Shown in pieces: positions 13,147 to 20,126 of a stretch of DNA of 20,126 nucleotides; position 1 is the stretch's first letter, and each line of letters begins with the position of its first letter. A program made the translations under genes and the position numbers. The DNA comes from an uncultured Collinsella sp. (lineage in GTDB: Bacteria; Actinomycetota; Coriobacteriia; Coriobacteriales; Coriobacteriaceae). The stretch lies in assembly GCA_902494815.1 (NCBI GenBank), contig CABUVB010000012.1, positions 1 through 20,126 of the forward strand, written 5' to 3'. The notes under the pieces are model-generated. The model searched no databases, had not been told where the DNA came from, and saw only the letters and a program-made list of their open reading frames with translations.

Positions 13147-13803
13147 TTAGCCTTCCTTCCGAACTTTTTGCAGGTAGCGGTAGACGCTGGGCTCCGAGAT
13201 GCCCAGCGCGGTGGCGGCGCAGGCCACGGCGCCCTTGAGCATGAACACCCCGTTGCCGTTGAGGTGGCGAATGACGTCCACGCGGTCGCTCTGACCAAGC
13301 GACGCTACATCCAGCCCGCGCGCGCTCAGTAACTCGGAAATACTGCGGTCGATGAGCTCCTGCGTAGACTCCGAAAGGCTTTCGACCTCGATAGACGCGG
13401 GCTCTGCCTGCCTAGGCGCAGCGTCGAAGCACGCCATGAGCTGCTGCGCCATGGCGTTGATGGAACGGACCGTGGAAAGATCGGTGTTGACGCAGAGCAT
13501 ACCGACAATCTCGTCATTCTCGCGGATAAAGTACGTCGCCGACTCCAACGTCTTGCCACCGGCACCGCGCCCCTCGTAGCCCGTAATAAACGGCAGGTCG
13601 CGATACTTGGCGTCGTGCATGATCTTGAGTGCCAGGTCGGTGGCGGGACCGCCGACCTTGCGGCCGCTCACGATGCCGTTGCGAATATCGACGATGGCGT
13701 GGTCGGGATCCGAGAAATCGTGCAGGACGATCTCGCTGTTCTTACCGAGTACCTGCTCCAGGAAATCGACCATCGGCAAAAAGCGACGTACGGTCTCGTT
13801 CAC
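13147..13803 (-). CDS. YheO-type PAS domain and helix-turn-helix transcriptional regulator
   Basis: Regulators of this type combine a YheO-like PAS domain (PF08348) that senses a small molecule with a C-terminal HTH_22 DNA-binding domain. The sequence shows the PAS hallmark EIVLHDFSDPDHAIVDIRNG followed by VSGRKVGGPATD, then a linker rich in Glu/Ser, and the C-terminal SEPSVYRYLQKVRKEG recognition region. The frame opens at a TTG at 13809, but AAAGGAG directly abuts that codon; the GTG at 13803 has the right six-base spacing, giving a 218-residue protein starting MNETVRRFLP. It is divergent from the permease-ssnA-ygfK genes, so it most likely controls them. The ligand is unknown; a purine is a reasonable guess. 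Confidence 0.87.
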   Translation of the reverse strand: MNETVRRFLPMVDFLEQVLGKNSEIVLHDFSDPDHAIVDIRNGIVSGRKVGGPATDLALKIMHDAKYRDLPFITGYEGRGAGGKTLESATYFIRENDEIVGMLCVNTDLSTVRSINAMAQQLMACFDAAPRQAEPASIEVESLSESTQELIDRSISELLSARGLDVASLGQSDRVDVIRHLNGNGVFMLKGAVACAATALGISEPSVYRYLQKVRKEG

Positions 13804-13878
13804 GGGCAACTCCTTTGGGTTCTATCGAAGTGTTCATAACAATTTTTTATCATGGTAACACGCTGCTCATCATCTCGT

Positions 13879-13994
13879 ATATCCGCAGGTACATTGCGTA
13901 ATACAGACGAACGGTAGAAATTTGGCGGTAAACGGTCGACCAAAAGAAAAGTTAGATGTTATTTTGAACAGACACATTCCTGACCTGCGGAAAT
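13879..13994. promoter_or_regulatory. Pair of inverted TCCGCAGGT motifs in the divergent intergenic region
   Basis: ATATCCGCAGGT (13879-13890) recurs as the reverse complement ACCTGCGGAAAT (13983-13994) with one mismatch in 12. The eight-base cores are exactly 100 bases apart. They lie in the 351-base region between the YheO-type regulator gene and the permease gene, so they are candidate operator sites for that regulator. Confidence 0.4.
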
Positions 13995-14038
13995 GCGTTA
14001 TCTCAGCTGAAGAATAGTCTGATAACAAAAAATTATTA

Positions 14039-14067
14039 TTGAGAATGAGAATCATCTTTAATACGAT
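14039..14067 (+). promoter_or_regulatory. Promoter of the purine locus with overlapping Fur-like box
   Basis: TTGAGA (14039-14044) and TACGAT (14062-14067) are 17 bases apart, a good sigma-70-type pair. The stretch 14041-14059 (GAGAATGAGAATCATCTTT) matches the E. coli Fur consensus at 14 of 19 bases and lies within the spacer, where a bound repressor would block polymerase. A leader of about 80 bases leads to the permease start at 14155. Confidence 0.5.
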
Positions 14068-14154
14068 ATGCAACGAAGGCACAACCTCAACCCCGCACTG
14101 CGTCACAATAGAGCGTTAGATGCGAAAACAACTATTTCGAGGATTGGTGGTCAA

Positions 14155-15549
14155 ATGACCCAGGAGACGGTTAAGAACGGCACTGAAGCCCTGTTCACTC
14201 GTGAAGGCATGCCTCCCGTTAAGGAAATGATCCCGTGTGCCCTTCAGCACGTACTGGCTTCGTTTGCCGGTATCATCACCCCGGCTGTCATCATGGCCGG
14301 CGTCTACGGCTTTAATAGCCAGCAGAGCACCGACATCATCCAGGTCGCGCTCATTCTTTCGGCAATCGACACGGCCCTTCAGGCCTTCGCTCCCTTCCGT
14401 CGTATCGGCGGCGGCCTGCCCATCGTCATGGGCGTTTCGTTCGCGTTCCTCCCGGCCCTGCAGGCCATGGGCGCCTCGGGCTTTAGCTTTGGCGCGCTGC
14501 TGGGCGGCGAGATCGTCGGCGGTGCCGTTGCTGTCCTCTTTGGTCTGGCCTACAGCAAGATCAAGTGGCTGTTCCCGCCCGTCGTGACCGGTACGGTCAT
14601 CTTCTCCATTGGCGTCTCTCTCTATCCCACGGCCGTCAAGTACATGGCCGGTGGCATGGGCACGCCGCTGTGGGGTACCCCGCAGGCATGGTGCGTCGCT
14701 CTTATCACCTTCGCCGTGGTCTTCGCACTCGCCAACTTTGGCAAGGGCACGCTCAAGCTGGGATCCGTGTTCTTTGGCATGATCGTTGGCATGATCGTTT
14801 CGATCCCCTTTGGCATGATCGACTTCTCCAGCGTCGCCACCGCTCAGGTCTTCGCTCTTCCCAAGCTCATGCCCTACGCGCTCGAGTTTGATCCCGAGGT
14901 CTGCATTACCCTCGCCGTCGTGTTCCCCATGGTTGCCATCCAGGTTATCGGCGACGTCTCCGCTGCCTGCCTGGGCTCCATCGACCGTATGCCCACCGAG
15001 CGCGAGCTCTCCGGCGCTATTGTGTCCCAGGGCCTCACCTCTATGGTCGGCGGCCTGCTGGGCGGTCTTCCCACCAGCGCCCTTGGCCAGAACGTGGGCA
15101 TCATCTGCTCCAACAAGGTCGTCAACAAGTGGGTCTTTGTGATCATCGCGGCCGTCTTTGCCATCGCCGGTCTGTTCCCGCAGCTCTCTGCCGTGCTCTC
15201 CGCCATCCCGCAGCCTGTCATCGGCGGCGCGACCGTCGGCGTCTTTGGCACCATCACCATGAACGGCGTGCGCATGTTCACCCGCGAGGGCCTCACGCAG
15301 CGCACCACCACCATCGTCGGCACCTCCGTCGTCTTTGGCCTGGGTATCTGGATGGCCAGCGGCTGCCTTGCCGGCGAGGGTATGCCCACCTGGGTGTCCA
15401 CCGTCATCGGCTCCAACGCCGTGACCCCCACCGCCATCATGGCCATTGTCCTTAACCTGATCCTTCCGCAGACGCCGGTCGTGGCTCAGCACATCGATGC
15501 CGCCAAGGATGCCGCCGTGGATCTGGTCTTGCCCGAGAGCAAGAAGTAA
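14155..15549 (+). CDS. NCS2 family nucleobase (uracil/xanthine-type) permease
   Basis: NCS2 transporters import uracil, xanthine, urate or other purines with protons. The 464-residue protein is strongly hydrophobic with the expected many membrane segments. It has the first-helix QH motif (CALQHVLASFAG), the tenth-segment signature seen as SALGQNVGIICSNKV with QN-G, and DRMPTERELSGAIVSQGL before it, all placing it in the xanthine/urate-type COG2233 group. The frame is open upstream to 14068, but the ATG at 14155 has GAGGA/GGTGG upstream and fits the family. It heads an apparent operon with ssnA and ygfK, which makes a purine the probable substrate; which one cannot be read from the sequence. 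Confidence 0.9.
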   Translation: MTQETVKNGTEALFTREGMPPVKEMIPCALQHVLASFAGIITPAVIMAGVYGFNSQQSTDIIQVALILSAIDTALQAFAPFRRIGGGLPIVMGVSFAFLPALQAMGASGFSFGALLGGEIVGGAVAVLFGLAYSKIKWLFPPVVTGTVIFSIGVSLYPTAVKYMAGGMGTPLWGTPQAWCVALITFAVVFALANFGKGTLKLGSVFFGMIVGMIVSIPFGMIDFSSVATAQVFALPKLMPYALEFDPEVCITLAVVFPMVAIQVIGDVSAACLGSIDRMPTERELSGAIVSQGLTSMVGGLLGGLPTSALGQNVGIICSNKVVNKWVFVIIAAVFAIAGLFPQLSAVLSAIPQPVIGGATVGVFGTITMNGVRMFTREGLTQRTTTIVGTSVVFGLGIWMASGCLAGEGMPTWVSTVIGSNAVTPTAIMAIVLNLILPQTPVVAQHIDAAKDAAVDLVLPESKK

Positions 15550-15565
15550 CCAATTCGGTGCTATT

Positions 15566-15597
15566 CGTCGGCGGACGCATCGCCTCGTCCGCCGACG
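15566..15597 (+). other. Strong hairpin in the permease-ssnA gap
   Basis: CGTCGGCGGACG (15566-15577) pairs perfectly with CGTCCGCCGACG (15586-15597). No T-run follows, so read-through into ssnA is expected, perhaps with mRNA stabilisation or partial attenuation. The remaining gap up to 15745 has several smaller potential stems (for example GCGGC/GCCGC at 15602-15616 and ACGGG/CCCGT near 15650) but no gene. Confidence 0.55.
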
Positions 15598-15745
15598 CCA
15601 TGCGGCGCCAAGCCGCACTTCAAAGGGCTTGTCCCTTTGGTGAAGCGTTGACGGGAGAGGGCCCGTTTCCGGTGTAGGCCGGCGCTTCGCACTTCCGCCA
15701 TGTCAGAGGTGTCAAACCCCGCCCCTGATGTTGAAGGGAGCATTT

Positions 15746-17101
15746 ATGCTTCTGGTCGCTAACGGTTCCGTCTTTACCCGCAACGCTCAGACTCCGTTCA
15801 TTCCCAACGGTGCGGTCGCTATTGACGGAGATACGATCGTCGAAGTGGGCCCCGAGCGCGAGCTCAAGGCCAAGTACCCGAATGCCGAGTACGTCGACGC
15901 CCGGGGCAACCTCATCATGCCCGGACTCATCAACTGCCACACCCACATCTACTCGGGTCTGGCCCGCGGCCTTGCCATTAAGGGCTGCAACCCCACCAAC
16001 TTCCTGGAAAATCTTGAGCAGCAGTGGTGGAAGATCGACGACAACCTGACGCTCGACGGCACCAAGGCAAGCGCCTATGCCACGATTCTGGACTCCATCC
16101 GCGATGGCGTCACCACGATTTTCGATCACCATGCAAGCTTCTGCGAGATTCCGGGTAGCCTCTTTACCATTAAGGACGCCGCTCAGGAGCTGGGCATGCG
16201 TTCGTGCCTGTGCTACGAGGTTTCCGACCGCCGTGGTCAGGAAAAGTGCGACCAGGCTATTGCCGAGAACGCCGAGTTTGCCCAGTGGGCCGCCAAGGAG
16301 CGTCGCGATAACGATAACCACATGATCGCCGCCATGTTTGGCGGTCACGCCACCTTTACGTTGTCGGACGAGACCATGGATAAGATGGCCGAGGCCAACA
16401 ACGGCCTGACCGGCTTCCACATCCATGTGTGCGAGGGCATGAACGACGTGTGGGACTCCCGCCTCAACCGCGGTGGCATCAGTCCCGTCGAGCGCCTGCT
16501 GCAGCACAACCTGCTCGGTCCCGACACCATGCTCGGCCACTGCATCCATGTGACGCCCGCCGAGATGGATATCGTCAAGGAGTCCGGTACCTGGCTGGTC
16601 AACAACCCCGAATCCAATATGGGAAACGCCGTGGGCTGCGCCCCCGTGCTCGAGTTCTTCCGCCGCGGTATCCCCGTGTGCATGGGCACCGACGCCTACA
16701 CCCACGATATGCTCGAGAGTCTCAAGGTCTTCCTGATCATTCAGCGCCACAACGCCGCCATGCCCAACGTGGGCTGGTGCGAGGCCATGACGATGCTGTT
16801 CGAAAACAACGCCAAGATGGCCAGCAAGTACTTCGATCGCAAGCTCGGCGTGCTCGAGGCCGGCGCTGCCGCCGACGTCATCGTCATGGACTACAAGCCC
16901 TTTACGCCACTGAGCGAGGAGAACATCGACGGCCACATGCTCTTTGGCATGATGGGCAAAAACTGCCGCACCACCATCATCAACGGCCGCGTCCTGTACA
17001 AGGATCGCGAGTTCGTCGGTATCGATGAGGACAAGATCAACGCGTGGACCATGGCTGAGTCCAAGAAGCTCTGGAGCACGCTCAACGATCGCACCTACTA
17101 A
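15746..17101 (+). CDS. ssnA: SsnA-type amidohydrolase (putative aminohydrolase of purine catabolism)
   Basis: A metal-dependent hydrolase of the amidohydrolase superfamily, related to guanine and 8-oxoguanine deaminases and to E. coli SsnA. The 451-residue protein shows metal ligands in order: H65 and H67 in NCHTHIYSGLARGL, H225/H227 in GFHIHVCEG, H265/H268 in LGHCIH, and D316 in MGTDAY. The length is close to E. coli SsnA (442). The ATG at 15746 has AAGGGAG upstream; an in-frame ATG at 15728 lies before that site and is unlikely. ssnA was reported as one of the genes needed for anaerobic purine/urate use by gut bacteria, together with ygfK, which follows here. The exact substrate is unproven. 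Confidence 0.88.
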   Translation: MLLVANGSVFTRNAQTPFIPNGAVAIDGDTIVEVGPERELKAKYPNAEYVDARGNLIMPGLINCHTHIYSGLARGLAIKGCNPTNFLENLEQQWWKIDDNLTLDGTKASAYATILDSIRDGVTTIFDHHASFCEIPGSLFTIKDAAQELGMRSCLCYEVSDRRGQEKCDQAIAENAEFAQWAAKERRDNDNHMIAAMFGGHATFTLSDETMDKMAEANNGLTGFHIHVCEGMNDVWDSRLNRGGISPVERLLQHNLLGPDTMLGHCIHVTPAEMDIVKESGTWLVNNPESNMGNAVGCAPVLEFFRRGIPVCMGTDAYTHDMLESLKVFLIIQRHNAAMPNVGWCEAMTMLFENNAKMASKYFDRKLGVLEAGAAADVIVMDYKPFTPLSEENIDGHMLFGMMGKNCRTTIINGRVLYKDREFVGIDEDKINAWTMAESKKLWSTLNDRTY

Positions 17102-17116
17102 TTCACAAGTAGATTC

Positions 17117-17152
17117 ACGCGCGTCGGATGTTTCGCCGCATCGGACGCGCGT
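17117..17152 (+). other. Hairpin-rich ssnA-ygfK gap
   Basis: ACGCGCGTCGGATG (17117-17130) pairs with 17139-17152 at 13 of 14 positions. Two further stems follow: GGCGACC/GGTCGCC around 17156-17176 and CGCCCG/CGGGCG in 17207-17232. None has a T-run, so these are not intrinsic terminators. They may tune expression or stability of ygfK relative to ssnA. Confidence 0.5.
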
Positions 17153-17250
17153 ATAGGCGACCTCCGCGGGGTCGCCGGCGCTGTGCTAGCGCTACACCGT
17201 ATTTGCGCCCGCCGCGCGGTCTCGCCGGGCGTTACAGAGAGGAGCTCATT

Positions 17251-20126
17251 ATGAGCGACATCATGAGGCCGATCCCGTTTTCGCAGCTGATGAACTGGAT
17301 CATCGAGGAGCACAAGACTCAGGGCGCCATCTTTGGCGTGCGCAAGATGGTCACGACCAACCAGGAGGGCGCGCTTCCCATTTTTGACGAGCGCATCGAG
17401 ACCCCGTTTGGCCCGGCCGCCGGTCCCAATACGCAGCTTGCCCAGAACATCGTGGCATCCTACGTGTCCGGTTCCCGCTTCTTTGAGCTTAAGACCGTTC
17501 AGGTGATGGACGGCGAGGAGCTCTCCAAGTGCGTGAACAAGCCCTGCATCGTGGCGCAGGACGAGTGCTACAACTGCGAGTGGTCGACCGAGCTCGAGGT
17601 TCCGCAGGCTTTTGCCGAGTACGTGAAGGCATGGTTCGCCTGCCACCTGATCGCTCGCGAGTACGGCCTGGGCAGCCCGGATGGCTTTGTCTTTAACATG
17701 TCCGTGGGCTATGACCTGGAGGGCATCAAGAGCCCCAAGGTCGATGCGTACATTGAGGGCATGAAGGACGCCAGCGGCTCTGACGTCTGGAACGAGTGCC
17801 GTGCCTGGGCGCTCGCCAACCTGGATAAGTTTGAGCATGTCGACGCCGCGTTTGTCGAGTCCATCCCGGCACGCGTCTCCAACTCCATCACCGAGTCCAC
17901 CCTGCACGGCTGCCCGCCGGCGGAGATCGAGCGCATCGCGACCTATCTGATCACCGAGAAGGGCCTCAACACCTACATCAAGTGCAACCCCACGCTGCTG
18001 GGCTATGAGTTTGCCCGCCAGCGTCTGAACGAGCTGGGCTTTGACTACATCGTCTTCGACGATACGCACTTCCGCGAGGATCTGCAGTGGGCCGATGCCG
18101 TGCCTATGTTCGAGCGCCTGATTGCCCTGTGCGCCGAGCGCGGCCTGGAATTTGGCGTCAAGCTGACCAACACGTTCCCCGTCGACGTGACGAGAAACGA
18201 ACTGCCCTCCACCGAGATGTACATGTCCGGCCGTTCGCTGTTCTCGCTGACCATCGAGGCCGCCCGCCGCATTACCGAGCAGTTCGATGGCAAGCTGCGC
18301 ATCAGCTACTCCGGCGGTGCCACGGTCTACAACATCCGCGCCCTGTACGATGCCGGTATTTGGCCCGTCACCCTGGCGACCGACGTGCTCAAGCCCGGTG
18401 GCTACGAGCGCTTTAGCCAGATGGCCGGCGAGTTTACCGACCTGGATGGCAAGCCGTTCGCGGGCGTCTCGCTCGAGGCCGTGACCGCAATCCAGACCGA
18501 CTCGCTCACCAACCCGCTCTACAAGAAGCCGCTGCGCCCGCTGCCCGATCGCAAGGTCGCCGGCAAGAGCCCGCTTTCCGACTGCTTTACCACGCCGTGC
18601 CGCACGAGCTGCCCCATCCAGCAGGATATTCCCGCCTATCTGGCGGCTGTTGACGAGGGCCGCTACGAGGACGCGCTCAACATCATCATCGAGCGCAACG
18701 CCCTGCCGTTCATTACCGGCACCATCTGCCCGCATCCCTGCGGCCGTGCCTGCGAGCGTGCGTTCTACGAGCCCGAGGGCGCCCAGATCCGCGCCAGCAA
18801 GCTCAAGGCCGCCCGCGAGGCCATGACCGCCGTGCTGCCCAAGCTACGCGCCCAGGCCATCGCAAACGACGGCGAGCGCAACGTTGCCGTTATCGGCGGC
18901 GGCCCGGCCGGCCTGGCGACGGCGTTCTTCCTGACGCGCGCCGGCGTGCCCGTCACCATCTTTGAGGCTCGCGATTCGCTCGGCGGCGTGGTCCGTCACG
19001 TGATTCCTGAGTTCCGCATTGCGAGCGACGATATCTCCCACGATGCCGAGCTCTGCCTGGCCTTTGGTGCCAAGGTGCAGCTCAATGCCCGCGTGGAGTC
19101 CATTGACGAGCTCAAGGCCCAGGGCTTCACCGACGTGGTCGTGGCCACCGGTGCCTGGATGCCCGGCTCTGCGGGTTTGGGCGAGGGTGCCGAGCTCGAC
19201 GTGCTGGAGTTCCTCGAGGCCGCCAAGAAGGGCGAGAAGCTCGAGCTGGGCGAGGACGTCGTGGTCATCGGCGCCGGCAACACCGCCATGGATGCTGCCC
19301 GCGTGGCCAAGCGCCTGGCTGGTGTGAAGAACGTGCGCCTGGTGTATCGCCGCACCAAGAAGCAGATGCCTGCCGACGAGGAAGAGCTCGATCTTGCTCT
19401 TGCCGACGGCGTTGAGTTCTGCGAGCTGCTGGCGCCCAAGGCACTCAACGGCGCCGTGCTGACCTGCGATGTTATGGAGCTCGGCGAGCCGGATGCAAGC
19501 GGCCGTCGCAGCCCCGTCGCCACGGGCGAGACCGTCGAGCTTTCCGCCACCACGGTGATCTGCGCCGTGGGCGAGGGCATCGACGCCAGCCTGTACGATG
19601 CCGCGGGCGTCGAGCACGACCGTCGCGGCCGCCTTGCCGCCACCTCCACCGGCGTCGAGGGCGTCTGGGCTGCGGGCGACTGTCGCCGCGGTCCGGCTAC
19701 CGTGGTCGAGGCCATTGCCGACGCCGCCGAAGTCGCCCGCGCCATCGCCGGCGTGGACTTTAACAAGTACGCCGACTGCAACGAGCAGGCCGGTCGCGAG
19801 GACACCTGCTACGAGCGTAAGGGGTCGCTGTGCCGTGACAAGCGCAACTGCACCAAGATCCGCTGCCTGGGCTGCGGCTCGGTGTGCGAGGTCTGCTGCG
19901 ACGTGTGCCCCAACCGCGCCAACGTGGCAATTAAGGTGCCGGGCCTGGCCAAGCATCAGGTCGTCCATGTCGACGGCATGTGCAACGAGTGCGGCAACTG
20001 CGCCGTGTTCTGCCCTTACCAGGAGGGTCGTCCCTACAAGGACAAGCTCACCCTGTTCTGGAGCGAGGAGGACATGGAGAACTCCGAGAACGAGGGCTTC
20101 CTGGCCGTGGACGAGGATCACTTTAA
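17251..20126 (+). CDS. ygfK: YgfK-type iron-sulfur/FAD oxidoreductase, 3' end outside the window
   Basis: A large cytosolic redox protein annotated in E. coli as putative selenate reductase subunit YgfK and tied to purine catabolism in gut bacteria. The 958 visible codons show an N-terminal dihydropyrimidine dehydrogenase-like barrel (ETPFGPAAGPNTQLAQNIV; ESTLHGCPPAEIERIA), then GltD-like cysteines (C446, C450, C454; C493, C497, C501), an FAD-binding GGGPAG (549-554), a second NAD(P)-binding GAGNTA (674-679), a Cys-rich RCLGCGSVCEVCCDVCP (871-887) and a 4Fe-4S motif C911-C914-C917-C921. The frame is still open at the window end; the E. coli protein has about 1030 residues, so only the last part is missing. 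GAGAGGAG precedes the ATG. It likely passes electrons between NAD(P)H and a purine-derived substrate; the reaction is not established. Confidence 0.92.
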   Translation, partial: MSDIMRPIPFSQLMNWIIEEHKTQGAIFGVRKMVTTNQEGALPIFDERIETPFGPAAGPNTQLAQNIVASYVSGSRFFELKTVQVMDGEELSKCVNKPCIVAQDECYNCEWSTELEVPQAFAEYVKAWFACHLIAREYGLGSPDGFVFNMSVGYDLEGIKSPKVDAYIEGMKDASGSDVWNECRAWALANLDKFEHVDAAFVESIPARVSNSITESTLHGCPPAEIERIATYLITEKGLNTYIKCNPTLLGYEFARQRLNELGFDYIVFDDTHFREDLQWADAVPMFERLIALCAERGLEFGVKLTNTFPVDVTRNELPSTEMYMSGRSLFSLTIEAARRITEQFDGKLRISYSGGATVYNIRALYDAGIWPVTLATDVLKPGGYERFSQMAGEFTDLDGKPFAGVSLEAVTAIQTDSLTNPLYKKPLRPLPDRKVAGKSPLSDCFTTPCRTSCPIQQDIPAYLAAVDEGRYEDALNIIIERNALPFITGTICPHPCGRACERAFYEPEGAQIRASKLKAAREAMTAVLPKLRAQAIANDGERNVAVIGGGPAGLATAFFLTRAGVPVTIFEARDSLGGVVRHVIPEFRIASDDISHDAELCLAFGAKVQLNARVESIDELKAQGFTDVVVATGAWMPGSAGLGEGAELDVLEFLEAAKKGEKLELGEDVVVIGAGNTAMDAARVAKRLAGVKNVRLVYRRTKKQMPADEEELDLALADGVEFCELLAPKALNGAVLTCDVMELGEPDASGRRSPVATGETVELSATTVICAVGEGIDASLYDAAGVEHDRRGRLAATSTGVEGVWAAGDCRRGPATVVEAIADAAEVARAIAGVDFNKYADCNEQAGREDTCYERKGSLCRDKRNCTKIRCLGCGSVCEVCCDVCPNRANVAIKVPGLAKHQVVHVDGMCNECGNCAVFCPYQEGRPYKDKLTLFWSEEDMENSENEGFLAVDEDHF

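Noticed and set aside
13804..13809. TTG start for the YheO-type regulator
   Set aside because: The AAAGGAG ribosome binding site touches this codon directly; the GTG at 13803 has proper spacing.
15550..15745. Purine or xanthine riboswitch before ssnA
   Set aside because: There are several stems, but I could not match the conserved junction sequences of any riboswitch class I know, so no call is made.
17098..18735. 545-residue minus-strand open frame opposite ygfK
   Set aside because: It is a shadow of the GC-rich third positions of ygfK; it has no recognisable domain, and the plus-strand frame is clearly coding. The same applies to the minus-strand frames at 18844-20121, 15620-16936 and 14116-15618.

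Overview
The window looks like a chromosomal segment of a GC-rich actinobacterium of the class Coriobacteriia, most likely Collinsella or a close relative. This rests on the style of the ribosomal proteins, the codon bias and the intergenic palindromes; no database search was possible.

Positions 1-6211 hold a ribosomal protein operon in the order L3-L4-L23-L2-S19-L22-S3-L16-L29-S17-L14-L24, which is the classical S10 operon plus the first two genes of the spc operon. Two things are unusual. No S10 gene (rpsJ) sits in the 361 bases before L3, and a strong intrinsic terminator follows L24 where L5 would normally come. Three structured non-coding gaps (before rplC, rplB and rplN) and a near-identical 26-base box before both rplC and rplB suggest several regulated entry points.

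Positions 6211-6660 are an accessory intergenic region. It has three 31-base palindromic REP-like units, two of which bracket what looks like the C-terminal remnant of a REP-associated transposase, and then a cluster of TGCGT motifs with about 10-base phasing. Positions 6661-8490 encode a Gfo/Idh/MocA-type NAD(P)-dependent oxidoreductase followed 3 bases later by a DeoR-family repressor, probably a small sugar or polyol catabolic operon.

Positions 8491-8975 contain no gene but are dense in symmetry: three hairpin elements, a terminator, and an array of six 15-base repeats in alternating orientation separated by exactly 25 bases (three 55-base palindromes at an exact 80-base period). On the minus strand, 8976-12146 encodes a U32-family peptidase-like protein (RlhA/YhbU type) and a RluA-type pseudouridine synthase. 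A head-to-head REP pair, a good promoter and ridA (12525-12902) follow, then ridA's terminator and a 127-base element with 37-base inverted arms.

Positions 13147-20126 look like an anaerobic purine-catabolism locus: a divergent YheO-type PAS/HTH regulator, an NCS2 nucleobase permease, an SsnA-type amidohydrolase, and a large YgfK-type FAD/Fe-S oxidoreductase that runs off the end of the window. SsnA and YgfK belong to the gut-bacterial purine/urate degradation gene set. A promoter overlapping a Fur-like sequence precedes the permease. The three genes probably form one transcription unit: import of a purine, deamination, then reductive or redox steps by YgfK with partners outside the window.
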